Shown here: positions 8,424 to 16,341 of the stretch, one piece after another
Position numbering within the stretch: position 1 is the stretch's first letter
How the letters are laid out: every line of letters starts with the position of its first letter
Assembly (NCBI GenBank): GCA_017656345.1
Contig: JACDNZ010000004.1
Location: 37,566-101,565 of the forward strand
Direction of reading: 5' to 3'
Length of the DNA: 64,000 nucleotides
Source of the DNA: Thermosipho sp. (in: thermotogales)
GTDB taxonomy: Bacteria > Thermotogota > Thermotogae > Thermotogales > Fervidobacteriaceae
Position numbers and translations under genes: made by a program
Notes under the pieces: generated by a model
Seen by the model: only the letters and a program-made list of their open reading frames with translations
Database searches by the model: none
Told to the model about the DNA's origin: nothing

Positions 8424-8747
8424 ATGTTAATTGCCATAGGAACATTAGATGGTATAAAAATTAATCATGAACATTTTGGTCATTCTAAAATTTATATGAT
8501 ATATGAATTTGATGGAAAGGAACTTATAAAAAAAGAAGAAAGAAAAAATCCATATGCTGAAACACATTTACATGCAAAAGTAGAAGAAATCCTGGAAATC
8601 TTAGGTGATTGTAAAATTTGGGTCGGAAAAACAATGGGAAAAAGATCAATGAAAAAACTTGAAGAACTTGGCTATAAACCTATATTGATAAATACTACAA
8701 ATATCAATGAAACATTAAAAAAATTAAAAGAAAAACTGCAGAGGTGA
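8424..8747 (+). CDS. NifX-like metallocluster-binding protein (second)
   Basis: This 107-residue divergent COG1433-like protein begins MLIAIGTLDGIKINHEHFGHSKIY. The HEHFGHSK segment replaces the usual NDRFGRA and adds three histidines, and there is a further cluster at AETHLHAKVEE. It could bind metal directly; this is inferred from the His residues. It sits 9 bases after the first NifX-like gene and 4 bases before the ferredoxin gene, so it belongs to the same operon. Confidence 0.65.
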   Translation: MLIAIGTLDGIKINHEHFGHSKIYMIYEFDGKELIKKEERKNPYAETHLHAKVEEILEILGDCKIWVGKTMGKRSMKKLEELGYKPILINTTNINETLKKLKEKLQR

Positions 8748-8751
8748 TGTT

Positions 8752-9018
8752 ATGCCATGGGTAAAAAAAGAAAATTGTATCAAATGTCAAGTTTGTATAA
8801 ACGTTTGTCCTGTAGAAAATGCTATTCATCTTGAAGAAGATGGTTATCCATTTATAAACAACAACATTTGTACAAGATGTGGGCTATGTATGGAAAAGTG
8901 CCCGAAAAATGCTATCCGCCCCAACTATGAGAATCCTTTACTTAGGGGTTATGGAAAAGGAATGGGGCATGGTTTTGGAAGAGGTCTTGGATATGGAAGA
9001 GGTAGAAATAAATATTAA
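8752..9018 (+). CDS. 2[4Fe-4S] ferredoxin with Gly/Arg-rich tail
   Basis: This 88-residue protein has two ferredoxin motifs: CIKCQVCINVCPVENA (residues 8-23) and CTRCGLCMEKCPKNA (residues 41-55). The last 25 residues are a low-complexity tail of repeated GYG/GFG units with Arg and Lys (GKGMGHGFGRGLGYGRGR). The same kind of repeat appears in the two small proteins at 25421-25889. It is probably the electron donor or acceptor for the ATPase/NifX-like module. It closes the operon and is followed at once by a strong terminator. Confidence 0.85.
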   Translation: MPWVKKENCIKCQVCINVCPVENAIHLEEDGYPFINNNICTRCGLCMEKCPKNAIRPNYENPLLRGYGKGMGHGFGRGLGYGRGRNKY

Positions 9019-9026
9019 GTTTAAAA

Positions 9027-9064
9027 AAAACAACACCCCAAATATCAAAAGGGGTGTTGTTTTT
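9027..9064. terminator. bidirectional intrinsic terminator
   Basis: AACAACACCCC (9029-9039) pairs with GGGGTGTTGTT (9051-9061), flanked by an A-run on the left and a T-run on the right. It serves both the plus-strand ferredoxin operon and the convergent minus-strand Mbx operon. Confidence 0.85.
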
Positions 9065-9077
9065 AATCGTTTATCAA

Positions 9078-9584
9078 TTACTCAAAAGGATAAAATCCAA
9101 GATCTAAGCTATTCTTCTCGTAGATCCTCGAAATAAGTTCATTAACTAATTTTACATGTCCTTCTTCCCATTTTTTCAAGTTTTCCAAAATTTCTTTCAA
9201 TTCTTTTTTTCCTAATTCTTCAGCTTTATTTGCAGCCTTATCGTAAAAATTAACAAAATCCTTTTCAATTAACAATGCCATTCTTAAAATTGATAAATCC
9301 TTCAAGTCATCTTCAGAAGGCGTTACTTCAATTTTTTGAGTTTTAAACTTCTCATCAAAGAAGCTCTTCGTAGTATCAACGATAACTTCTGGAATTTCAT
9401 TATTTTCCTCAAGTGATTTTCGTATTTTTCTTATATATTCTGTATGTTCTTTTTCCATATTTTGTAAAAATTCCAAAATCTCCCTTGCTAATTTATTTCT
9501 AATTTCCTCTTTTTTAGCTTTATAAAATTTAAAACCCTCTATCTCAAAATTTTCTGCAACTTTTAATATATCTTCAATGGACAT
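9078..9584 (-). CDS. ferritin-like / rubrerythrin-type diiron protein
   Basis: This 168-residue all-helical protein has a repeated E-x-x-H pattern: FEIEGFKFY near residue 14, NMEKEHTEYI near 42, LIEKDFVNFYD near 107 and KWEEGHVKLV near 140. These match the diiron ligands of rubrerythrin/ferritin-like proteins (COG1633). No rubredoxin domain is attached. It may remove peroxide or store iron. Its ATG overlaps the stop of the upstream oxidoreductase gene, making it the last gene of the Mbx operon. Confidence 0.75.
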   Translation of the reverse strand: MSIEDILKVAENFEIEGFKFYKAKKEEIRNKLAREILEFLQNMEKEHTEYIRKIRKSLEENNEIPEVIVDTTKSFFDEKFKTQKIEVTPSEDDLKDLSILRMALLIEKDFVNFYDKAANKAEELGKKELKEILENLKKWEEGHVKLVNELISRIYEKNSLDLGFYPFE

Positions 9585-11434
9585 TATTTCACCCCCTTGG
9601 AAAGGTATTCATCAATACCTCTAGCTGCCCAGTATCCATCAGCTACACCATGAATTATGTCTGGGCCATTTACAATATCCCCACCTGCAAACAACCACTC
9701 TATATTTGTTTGTCTATACTCATTTGTAACTAATCGTCCTCTTACAAACTCAAGTTGTTCTTTCAAATCTTCTGGTAAATAGCTGTAATCCGGAGCTTGA
9801 CCAATCGCTTCCACTACCATATCTGCATCAAGATATAACTTTTGAATTTCATCAAACTTTGGATTAAATCTTCCGTTTTCATCAAAAACTTCCACACACT
9901 TCTTTAACTCTACTCCTTTTATTTTTTCTTCATCAATGATTATCCTAACTGGTCCCCAACCAGGATAAAATTCAATACCTTCTTCAGAACCTTCCTCTAT
10001 TTCCTCCATATCCGCAGGCATTTCATCGAAAGTTCTTTCAAGACTTGTTACCTTTACATCAACCTGTCCGTATTCTACTTTTTGAAGCCTTGCTATTGAC
10101 CTTGCAACATCCATTGCAACATTTCCTCCGCCAATCACAACTAAACTCTTTGGAATTTTTGGTTTTGGACCCTCACCCCTCAAATAGTCCCTTATTTCTC
10201 TCAATAAGGGTAATGCTTGTAAAACATCTTCATGATCTGTACCGGGTACTTTTGTACTTCTCCCTAACGAAAATCCAGTTGAAATAAATACTGCATCATA
10301 TTTTTCTTTTAAACTTTCTAAAGAAATATCTTTGCCCACACTTATACCAACATGAATTTTTACACCAAGAGCTTGAATAAACGCAATATCTTTATCAAGA
10401 GCTTCATCGGGTAACCTATATGATGGAATTCCATATCTCATTACTCCACCGGGCTTTGAAAGAGATTCAAAAACCTCAACATCATACCCCATGGTTGATA
10501 AGAAATATGCTGCTGAAAGCCCTGCAGGGCCTGAACCTATAATTGCAATTTTTTTATCTTTTTTCGCTGGCTTTATTTCGATAATTTTCTTGTAATCAGA
10601 AACATTATCGACTATATACCTTTTAAGCCATCTAATAGCTATTGCTTCCCCTCTATTTCCAATCGAACATGCTTCTTCACATTTATGCGTACACACTCTA
10701 CCACATACCGCTGAAAATGGATTAGCACCTAACATGTTATTAGTTTCGTCACCTTTTAACAACCATTTCAATGCATCATTTAAGTCATCTTTCCATATTG
10801 CTTTTATATACTCCGGAATCTGCATATGTTGCGGACATCTGTCTGTACACAATGCACATTCAACACATCTAGCTGCTTCATGTATAGCTTGTTCTTTACT
10901 ATATCCCTTAACATATTCAATAAAAGACTGCACACGTTCTTCTCCATCAAGCATTTCCATTTCAACTCTTTCAAGTTCTAGAAGCTCAGAAGCTTCATCT
11001 CTTACCCAACCTACAGGAACTTCTTCAATGCCATGAATTCCCTTTTCGGTAGGCGCAAATATAAAATCTTCAGGCTCAGGTGAAATGTGCACATATTCCC
11101 TTGTCATTTTTAAGGAACCAGTAGTACAAATATCTACACACATTGCACAAAAAGAGCAACGTCCATAATCAATAACAGGCCTTTGAGGCTTTTGCCCATA
11201 TTCTTGTGGTAAATCATCGACTTCAACCATTTTTATTGCATCAGTTGGACAAATCTTTGCACAAGTTCCACAACCAATGCACTCATTCCAATCATTTATA
11301 TGAAATCCTCTATATCTTTCCGCTGCTTCTCTTTTAACATATGGTACTTTTATGGTCACTGGTTTTTTAAATAAAAATTTCCAAGCTTTGATCGGTGAAA
11401 AAAAGTCTTTATCTGGCATTGTTTTATTCTTCAT
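9584..11434 (-). CDS. NuoI-like ferredoxin domain fused to GltD/NfnB-like FAD oxidoreductase
   Basis: This 616-residue protein begins with a NuoI/MbxN-like domain holding two [4Fe-4S] clusters (C52, C55, C58, C62 and C93, C96, C99, C103). A GltD/NfnB-type region follows with the cysteine sets C190-C200 and C244-C256, an FAD site GSGPAG at 300-305, and an NAD(P) site VIGGGNVAMD near 420. No separate nuoI gene exists in the operon, so this fusion probably forms the connecting and electron-input arm of the Mbx-type complex, exchanging electrons between NAD(P)H and ferredoxin. An adjoining glutamate-synthase-beta-like gene is known from Thermotoga Mbx loci. GGGAGGTGG lies in front of the ATG. Confidence 0.82.
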   Translation of the reverse strand: MKNKTMPDKDFFSPIKAWKFLFKKPVTIKVPYVKREAAERYRGFHINDWNECIGCGTCAKICPTDAIKMVEVDDLPQEYGQKPQRPVIDYGRCSFCAMCVDICTTGSLKMTREYVHISPEPEDFIFAPTEKGIHGIEEVPVGWVRDEASELLELERVEMEMLDGEERVQSFIEYVKGYSKEQAIHEAARCVECALCTDRCPQHMQIPEYIKAIWKDDLNDALKWLLKGDETNNMLGANPFSAVCGRVCTHKCEEACSIGNRGEAIAIRWLKRYIVDNVSDYKKIIEIKPAKKDKKIAIIGSGPAGLSAAYFLSTMGYDVEVFESLSKPGGVMRYGIPSYRLPDEALDKDIAFIQALGVKIHVGISVGKDISLESLKEKYDAVFISTGFSLGRSTKVPGTDHEDVLQALPLLREIRDYLRGEGPKPKIPKSLVVIGGGNVAMDVARSIARLQKVEYGQVDVKVTSLERTFDEMPADMEEIEEGSEEGIEFYPGWGPVRIIIDEEKIKGVELKKCVEVFDENGRFNPKFDEIQKLYLDADMVVEAIGQAPDYSYLPEDLKEQLEFVRGRLVTNEYRQTNIEWLFAGGDIVNGPDIIHGVADGYWAARGIDEYLSKGVK

Positions 11435-11449
11435 AATATTCCACCTCCC

Positions 11450-12553
11450 TTATCTGTCAACCTCTGGAGCACAAACATCCATTGTAGAGAGCCATATTGG
11501 AACATCCTCTATTCTGGTTCCTGGTAAATATTTCTCTACACCGATAAATGTTTGAGGATATGATGCACCACGAACTGCTACCCTATATGGTTTTTCCCCA
11601 CCGTCGGAAACCATAAAGTAACCATATTCTCCTCTCGTTGATTCAATATGTACATAAGCCTGACCTTTCGGAACTTTATATCTAAGTGCACTACCCTCAC
11701 TTAAAGGAACATTTACTTTTCCTTCGGGCATCTTTTCAAGACATTGTCTTATGATTTTTATACTCTGATATATTTCCAGATATTTAAGATAAACTCTTGA
11801 ATATGCATCACCATCAGTTGCAGTTGGAATCTCAAAATCAACTTTGTCATAAAACAAGTAAGGATCAACTTTTCTAATATCATATGGTACTCCAGTTGCT
11901 CTTAAACCTACACCTGTAACACCCAATTCTAATGCAGTTTCTCTATCAAGCAATGCTATTCCTTTTAATCTTGTATGAACAATTCTATTTTTAAATATTA
12001 AATCCTCATAATCTGGTAATCGGCCTTCAATATAATCTAACGTTTTTACAATAAGGTCTTGAATTTTTGGTGTTAAATCCTTTCTGACACCACCTGGTAC
12101 AATAAACATATGATAAATTCTCGCTCCAGTTAAACTTTCGAAAATATCCAATATACGATCTCTATCAGCTACTCCCCAAAAAGAACTTGTATAAAGTCCT
12201 AAAGGGCCACCAATACCGGGGAAACTCATCATATGACTTGCAATTCTTGCTAGTTCTAAAATAATCATTCTTATCCACTGCGCCCTTTCAGGTACATCTA
12301 TCTTTGCAATTTTTTCAATTGCCATAGCATAACATACTTCATTAATATCAGGCTCTGGAACACATATCCTTGGAATTAAAGCTAAATTCTGATACCATAA
12401 TCTCCTTTCCATCAATTTTTCAAAACCCCTGTGTAAAAAACCAGGTAATGGCCTTGCTCTTTCAACAGTATCCCCTTCTACATACATGTGTACACTGAAG
12501 TTTCCATGCATTCCTGGATGATTCGGACCAAAAAAGAGTTTAACTTCACCCAT
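11450..12553 (-). CDS. nuoD: NuoD/MbxL-type large subunit without complete [NiFe] ligands
   Basis: This 367-residue 49-kDa-type subunit begins GPNHPGMHG and contains the HRGFEKLME segment shared by NuoD and group 4 hydrogenase large subunits. The two CxxC pairs that hold nickel in hydrogenases are incomplete: the first reads C64-V-P-E67 and the last C361-A-P-E364. Two cysteines remain and two are glutamate. This fits an Mbx-type ferredoxin-linked oxidoreductase, not an H2-evolving enzyme. It overlaps the NuoC gene by 8 bases and has a GAGGTG ribosome binding site. Confidence 0.85.
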   Translation of the reverse strand: MGEVKLFFGPNHPGMHGNFSVHMYVEGDTVERARPLPGFLHRGFEKLMERRLWYQNLALIPRICVPEPDINEVCYAMAIEKIAKIDVPERAQWIRMIILELARIASHMMSFPGIGGPLGLYTSSFWGVADRDRILDIFESLTGARIYHMFIVPGGVRKDLTPKIQDLIVKTLDYIEGRLPDYEDLIFKNRIVHTRLKGIALLDRETALELGVTGVGLRATGVPYDIRKVDPYLFYDKVDFEIPTATDGDAYSRVYLKYLEIYQSIKIIRQCLEKMPEGKVNVPLSEGSALRYKVPKGQAYVHIESTRGEYGYFMVSDGGEKPYRVAVRGASYPQTFIGVEKYLPGTRIEDVPIWLSTMDVCAPEVDR

Positions 12554-13076
12554 TTAAATCACCTCTTATTACTTTTGCTTCATGAATAACATCTTTATGA
12601 TATTCTCTATCCGGGAATTTTTTCTTAGAATATTCCATCGGATCAAAATCTTTCCTCAATGGTGGTAAATCATCCCAGTTTTCCAAGAAAAGAGGTCTCA
12701 TATCATCGTTACCTTCGAAACTGATACCAAAAAACTCGTGAAGTTCCCTTTCATAATACCTCGCGATTGGCCATAAATGTTTAACAGTAACAAATTTTGC
12801 TTTCTTTCTATCTATTTTTGTTGAAACAATAAATTTACCACCATCATTCCACGAAAACAAAATATACACAAGTTCAAACTTATTTTCTTCTATCCAATCA
12901 ACAGCTGTAATGATAGACAAGTGTGAATAACCGCTGCCTTTTAAAAGAGATAAAGCGTTTAAAACCATCTCTGGTTTTATTTCAATCTTTACTTCTCTTT
13001 CATCTATTTCTTCCACTTTCAAATTTCTAATTATCGATTTCAATCTTTCAATAGTATTATTCATGGAATTCGTCAT
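12546..13076 (-). CDS. nuoC: NuoC-type 30-kDa subunit of the Mbx-like complex
   Basis: This 176-residue protein carries the NuoC signature: YERELHEFFGISFEGNDDMRPLFLENWDD followed by PPLRKDFDP (about residues 108-145). NuoC forms part of the peripheral arm beside NuoB and NuoD. The ATG at 13076 follows GGGGAGGTG by 7 bases and lies inside the end of the NuoB gene (20-base overlap), so the two are translationally coupled. Separate NuoC and NuoD genes, not a fused NuoCD, are usual for Mbx-type loci. Confidence 0.87.
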   Translation of the reverse strand: MTNSMNNTIERLKSIIRNLKVEEIDEREVKIEIKPEMVLNALSLLKGSGYSHLSIITAVDWIEENKFELVYILFSWNDGGKFIVSTKIDRKKAKFVTVKHLWPIARYYERELHEFFGISFEGNDDMRPLFLENWDDLPPLRKDFDPMEYSKKKFPDREYHKDVIHEAKVIRGDLNG

Positions 13077-13599
13077 GTATAAACACCTCCCCTAGTGAGC
13101 GCAACTGGTTCTGCTTATACCATTCATAATTTTCTTTGTATCTTTTCCAGCCATTTGCTTCTCCTTTTCTAATCATTCTCATAAGTTCATTAAAAGCTTC
13201 TAGCAATGCTTCAGGCCTTGGCATACAACCGGCAATGTATAAATCAACTGGTATATAATAATCCAGTCTATTTATAGTTGCATATGAATCATAATATATT
13301 CCACCATTTAATGTACATGAGCCAAAACCAATTACATACTTGGGCTCTGGCATTTGCTCATATGTATAAATAACTCTTCTAAGTGTCTTTGCACTTAGAT
13401 AACCCGTTATAAATAAAATATCAGCTTGTCTTGGGGTAGCCATTGGTCCCATTCCAAATCTTTCCATATCAAATCTCGAGGTCATAGATGGTGGTAGCTC
13501 TATAGCACCACATCCAGTACAATAATGAAGCATCCATAATGATTTACTCCTTAATTGATCAGCTATTTTTTCCCATATACTTCTTTCGTTTGTAGACAT
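13057..13599 (-). CDS. nuoB: NuoB-type small subunit with the N2-like [4Fe-4S] cluster
   Basis: This 180-residue protein has the four cluster ligands of the NuoB/hydrogenase small-subunit family: C27 and C30 in YCTGCGA, one Cys in GFGSC and one in AGCMPRPE. The C-x-x-C spacing is that of group 4 hydrogenases and Mbx, not the adjacent Cys-Cys of complex I. This cluster is the last electron carrier before the membrane-arm interface. The ATG at 13599 is 8 bases from AGGAGG; an in-frame GTG three codons earlier overlaps that site. Confidence 0.87.
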   Translation of the reverse strand: MSTNERSIWEKIADQLRSKSLWMLHYCTGCGAIELPPSMTSRFDMERFGMGPMATPRQADILFITGYLSAKTLRRVIYTYEQMPEPKYVIGFGSCTLNGGIYYDSYATINRLDYYIPVDLYIAGCMPRPEALLEAFNELMRMIRKGEANGWKRYKENYEWYKQNQLRSLGEVFIHDEFHE

Positions 13600-13611
13600 C
13601 CCAGCCACCTC

Positions 13612-14493
13612 CTAAAATACCCAACCAAGTAGTACAAACAAAACCTGAACAAAAGCTAAACTTAATGGTACCTTCCAATAAAATTTTACAACTTGTTCGA
13701 TTCTAAACCTTGGCAATACCGCGGAAATTAAAGTTGCAATTATCCAAACAACAGTAAATTTCAAAAGAAATGTTAAATAATTACTTATACCCAAGAATAT
13801 ATCAACAAACAAACTTATCTCAACAAATATCGAAAAAGTATGCATCAACATCAAAAGCCCCATATATTTTGCTGAAAGTTCAACCATAGGACCCGATGCA
13901 ATTTCCGCAGGTGCTATTGGCGTATCAAAAGGTTTTTTCCCTAACATTCCTAATAAAGAAATAAAAGCAACTATTCCACCTATCGGCATTTTAAATAATG
14001 TCCAGGTATCTTGTTGGGCCATCATCAATCCTGAAACTGAACTTGTCTTGTAATAATATAAAACTCCTGCTATAGCAACTAAATATGGTACTTCATATCC
14101 TAGCATCTGTGTCAATGCTCTTGCTACACCGATACTAGCATTAGGATTACCTGAGCCAACCATCCCCATTGCCATTCCAAGAGCTCCCACTGCAAATAAA
14201 TATACAATTATAAAAATATTATCAAGTCCTGGAAAAGCTACTAAATCACCTAAAGGCACAAAGGCTAATGTTGCAATAACTCCTCCCAAAGCCATTAAAA
14301 TTCCAAAATCAAAGATCCAACCATGGGAAATTCCCCTTTTTGAAAGTGCTTTAAAAACATCTATAAAATTTTGGTACCATGGTGGACCATATCTTCTTTG
14401 TACTCTTGCCATTATTTTTCTAGCAATACCTTCCAACGTTAAACCCACAAAAAATCCAGTCAATAAAACAGCTATTACTCTTAATACTGTCAT
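13612..14493 (-). CDS. nuoH: NuoH/MbxM-type membrane subunit
   Basis: This 293-residue polytopic membrane protein of the NuoH family contains GIARKIMARVQRRYGPPWYQNFIDVFKAL near residue 22, the cytoplasmic loop typical of this family, and EIASGPMVELSAKYMGLL near 197, whose acidic residues face the quinone or redox cavity in relatives. It anchors the redox module to the antiporter-like arm. It sits 12 bases from the NuoB gene and 3 bases from the next subunit. Confidence 0.85.
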   Translation of the reverse strand: MTVLRVIAVLLTGFFVGLTLEGIARKIMARVQRRYGPPWYQNFIDVFKALSKRGISHGWIFDFGILMALGGVIATLAFVPLGDLVAFPGLDNIFIIVYLFAVGALGMAMGMVGSGNPNASIGVARALTQMLGYEVPYLVAIAGVLYYYKTSSVSGLMMAQQDTWTLFKMPIGGIVAFISLLGMLGKKPFDTPIAPAEIASGPMVELSAKYMGLLMLMHTFSIFVEISLFVDIFLGISNYLTFLLKFTVVWIIATLISAVLPRFRIEQVVKFYWKVPLSLAFVQVLFVLLGWVF

Positions 14494-14496
14494 TAT

Positions 14497-16341
14497 CTAC
14501 CACCTCACCCAAAATAATATGAGGATTACAATTGTTATCCAGAAAACATAACCACTTGGACTAGTCTTATAAACCAACTTATATGTAAAATATCCAATAT
14601 ATCTGAAAAATGAAACTAATTTTTCATACAGCTTTTCAAAAGAAGGATGTTTGTCATATAATCTTTCAATAAATCTATAAAATCCTGTTGCATAATGATA
14701 TAAGTCATAATTGTAAAGATATTCTCCTCCAGTATACTGATCTGTTAAATCCACCTTTTTCCCTTTTGGGAATATCATATACAAAATAGCAGCAATTATA
14801 AATCCAACAGAAAACATTGTAAAAACAGTCAAAGTATTCCATTGACCAAGAGGAGTTTTTATAATTGTTCCACTATGTTCAATTGCTTTAATTCCTACCT
14901 CATTTTCTATAGAAACAATACTATCTAAAACTGGTTTAGGATAAACACCAATCAAAATTGTTAAAATCACAAATAACAACATTGGAACAAGCATTATTAT
15001 TGGTACTTCCTTCACATCAGAATGTTTTCTCTTCAATTGTCCCAAAAACACCCCTGCAAGTGGTCTGAAAACATAAAGGAAAGAACCAACACTACCAATA
15101 AACGTTATTGCTAAAGTAATAAACATACCTTTACTAACAAGTGAACTAAAAATCATCCATTTTGATATAAAACCGCTTGTTGGAGGAATTCCCGCTAATG
15201 AAATTATTCCAACAAGATACGTGACAAATGTCCATGGCATACGCCAAATTAATCCGCCCATTTCATCAATTTTAGTAGTTCCAGTTCTATAGACAACAGC
15301 CGCAAAAGATAAAAATATCATAGCAGCAGCTATTGCATGGTTAAATACATGAAAAAGTCCCCCAGCATAACCTATCGAGTTCATAATTCCTAATCCAACA
15401 AGAATATAACCACCATTTGCAATTGATGAAAAAGCAATTAATTGTTTCATATCATTCTGTCTAATAGCCATAAATGTACCAATTAATATTGAAATGTTAC
15501 CAAGCCAGATTAAAACATAATTTAACAATGGTACTCCATGATAAAATGAAGAAAATAACTGTGTTGTAGGGAACACCGAAAGAGCAATTGCTAATACATA
15601 TGAACCCATCTTTACTAATTGTCCAGATAAAACTGCGCTAAAAGCATCTGGAGCATTACCATGTGTAATTCTAAGCCATGTATGTAGTGGGAAAATACCA
15701 CTCTTTGCAATCCCAGCACTCGCAATGAATAAAATCACAAACCATTTAAATAAATTTGAAGAATCATTTGCTAAATATTGGGAAACCTGCTCAAACGAAA
15801 GAATCCCATATCTCTGGTAAATTGAAAAAGTTGCAAAAAGATACATATAACTTCCTATAGCACTTGTTACTACATATATAATTGCAGCTCTTTTTGATTC
15901 CTTCTTTCCCATTGGAACTATCAAAAATGATCCTAAAACTGCTATTTCCCAGAAAATATAAAGAGTCAATAAATCATTTGAGAAAAACACTCCCAGTATT
16001 CCAGAAACCATTAATAACAAAAATGAGTTGAAAGCAGCTGGTTTAATATCTTTTTTGCGAATCCACTCTATTATGAAAAATGCAACAAAAGAAATTACTA
16101 TTAAACTTACTATAGCAAAATATTTCCCTAAATTTGTAACTTTTAAGGTTCTTTCTACATCCCTTAAAATTCTAAAAAGTACTTCTTCATGACCAACTTT
16201 AATGTTCCACACTACATAAAGAGCGTACGATATTAATAAAAAGTTAAAAATTGATCCTAAAATCTTATTAGCTTTTGTTAATAAATAGCTTACAATTGAA
16301 CCTATTAGGAAAACTAAAATCAAATTAGTCAATGATATCAT
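14497..16341 (-). CDS. NuoL/MbxH-type antiporter-like proton or sodium channel subunit
   Basis: This 614-residue protein has 14 or more membrane helices and the antiporter signature GIFPLHTWLRITHGNAPDAFSAVLSGQLVKMGSYVL near residue 218, with the key Lys in LVKMG and a Glu on helix 5 (IFWEIAVLGSF). A long C-terminal extension carries amphipathic segments and a final helix, as in NuoL/MbxH subunits whose lateral helix braces the membrane arm. It would carry ion translocation coupled to ferredoxin oxidation. The stop and the next start are separated by 0 to 3 bases. Confidence 0.82.
   Translation of the reverse strand: MISLTNLILVFLIGSIVSYLLTKANKILGSIFNFLLISYALYVVWNIKVGHEEVLFRILRDVERTLKVTNLGKYFAIVSLIVISFVAFFIIEWIRKKDIKPAAFNSFLLLMVSGILGVFFSNDLLTLYIFWEIAVLGSFLIVPMGKKESKRAAIIYVVTSAIGSYMYLFATFSIYQRYGILSFEQVSQYLANDSSNLFKWFVILFIASAGIAKSGIFPLHTWLRITHGNAPDAFSAVLSGQLVKMGSYVLAIALSVFPTTQLFSSFYHGVPLLNYVLIWLGNISILIGTFMAIRQNDMKQLIAFSSIANGGYILVGLGIMNSIGYAGGLFHVFNHAIAAAMIFLSFAAVVYRTGTTKIDEMGGLIWRMPWTFVTYLVGIISLAGIPPTSGFISKWMIFSSLVSKGMFITLAITFIGSVGSFLYVFRPLAGVFLGQLKRKHSDVKEVPIIMLVPMLLFVILTILIGVYPKPVLDSIVSIENEVGIKAIEHSGTIIKTPLGQWNTLTVFTMFSVGFIIAAILYMIFPKGKKVDLTDQYTGGEYLYNYDLYHYATGFYRFIERLYDKHPSFEKLYEKLVSFFRYIGYFTYKLVYKTSPSGYVFWITIVILILFWVRW

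Noticed and set aside
8879..9136. plus-strand reading frame overlapping the ferredoxin gene
   Set aside because: It lies in another frame of a clear 2[4Fe-4S] ferredoxin gene, crosses the terminator, and resembles no protein family.
10734..11036. plus-strand frame inside the NuoI-GltD fusion gene
   Set aside because: It is a shadow of the strongly conserved minus-strand gene and has no ribosome binding site.
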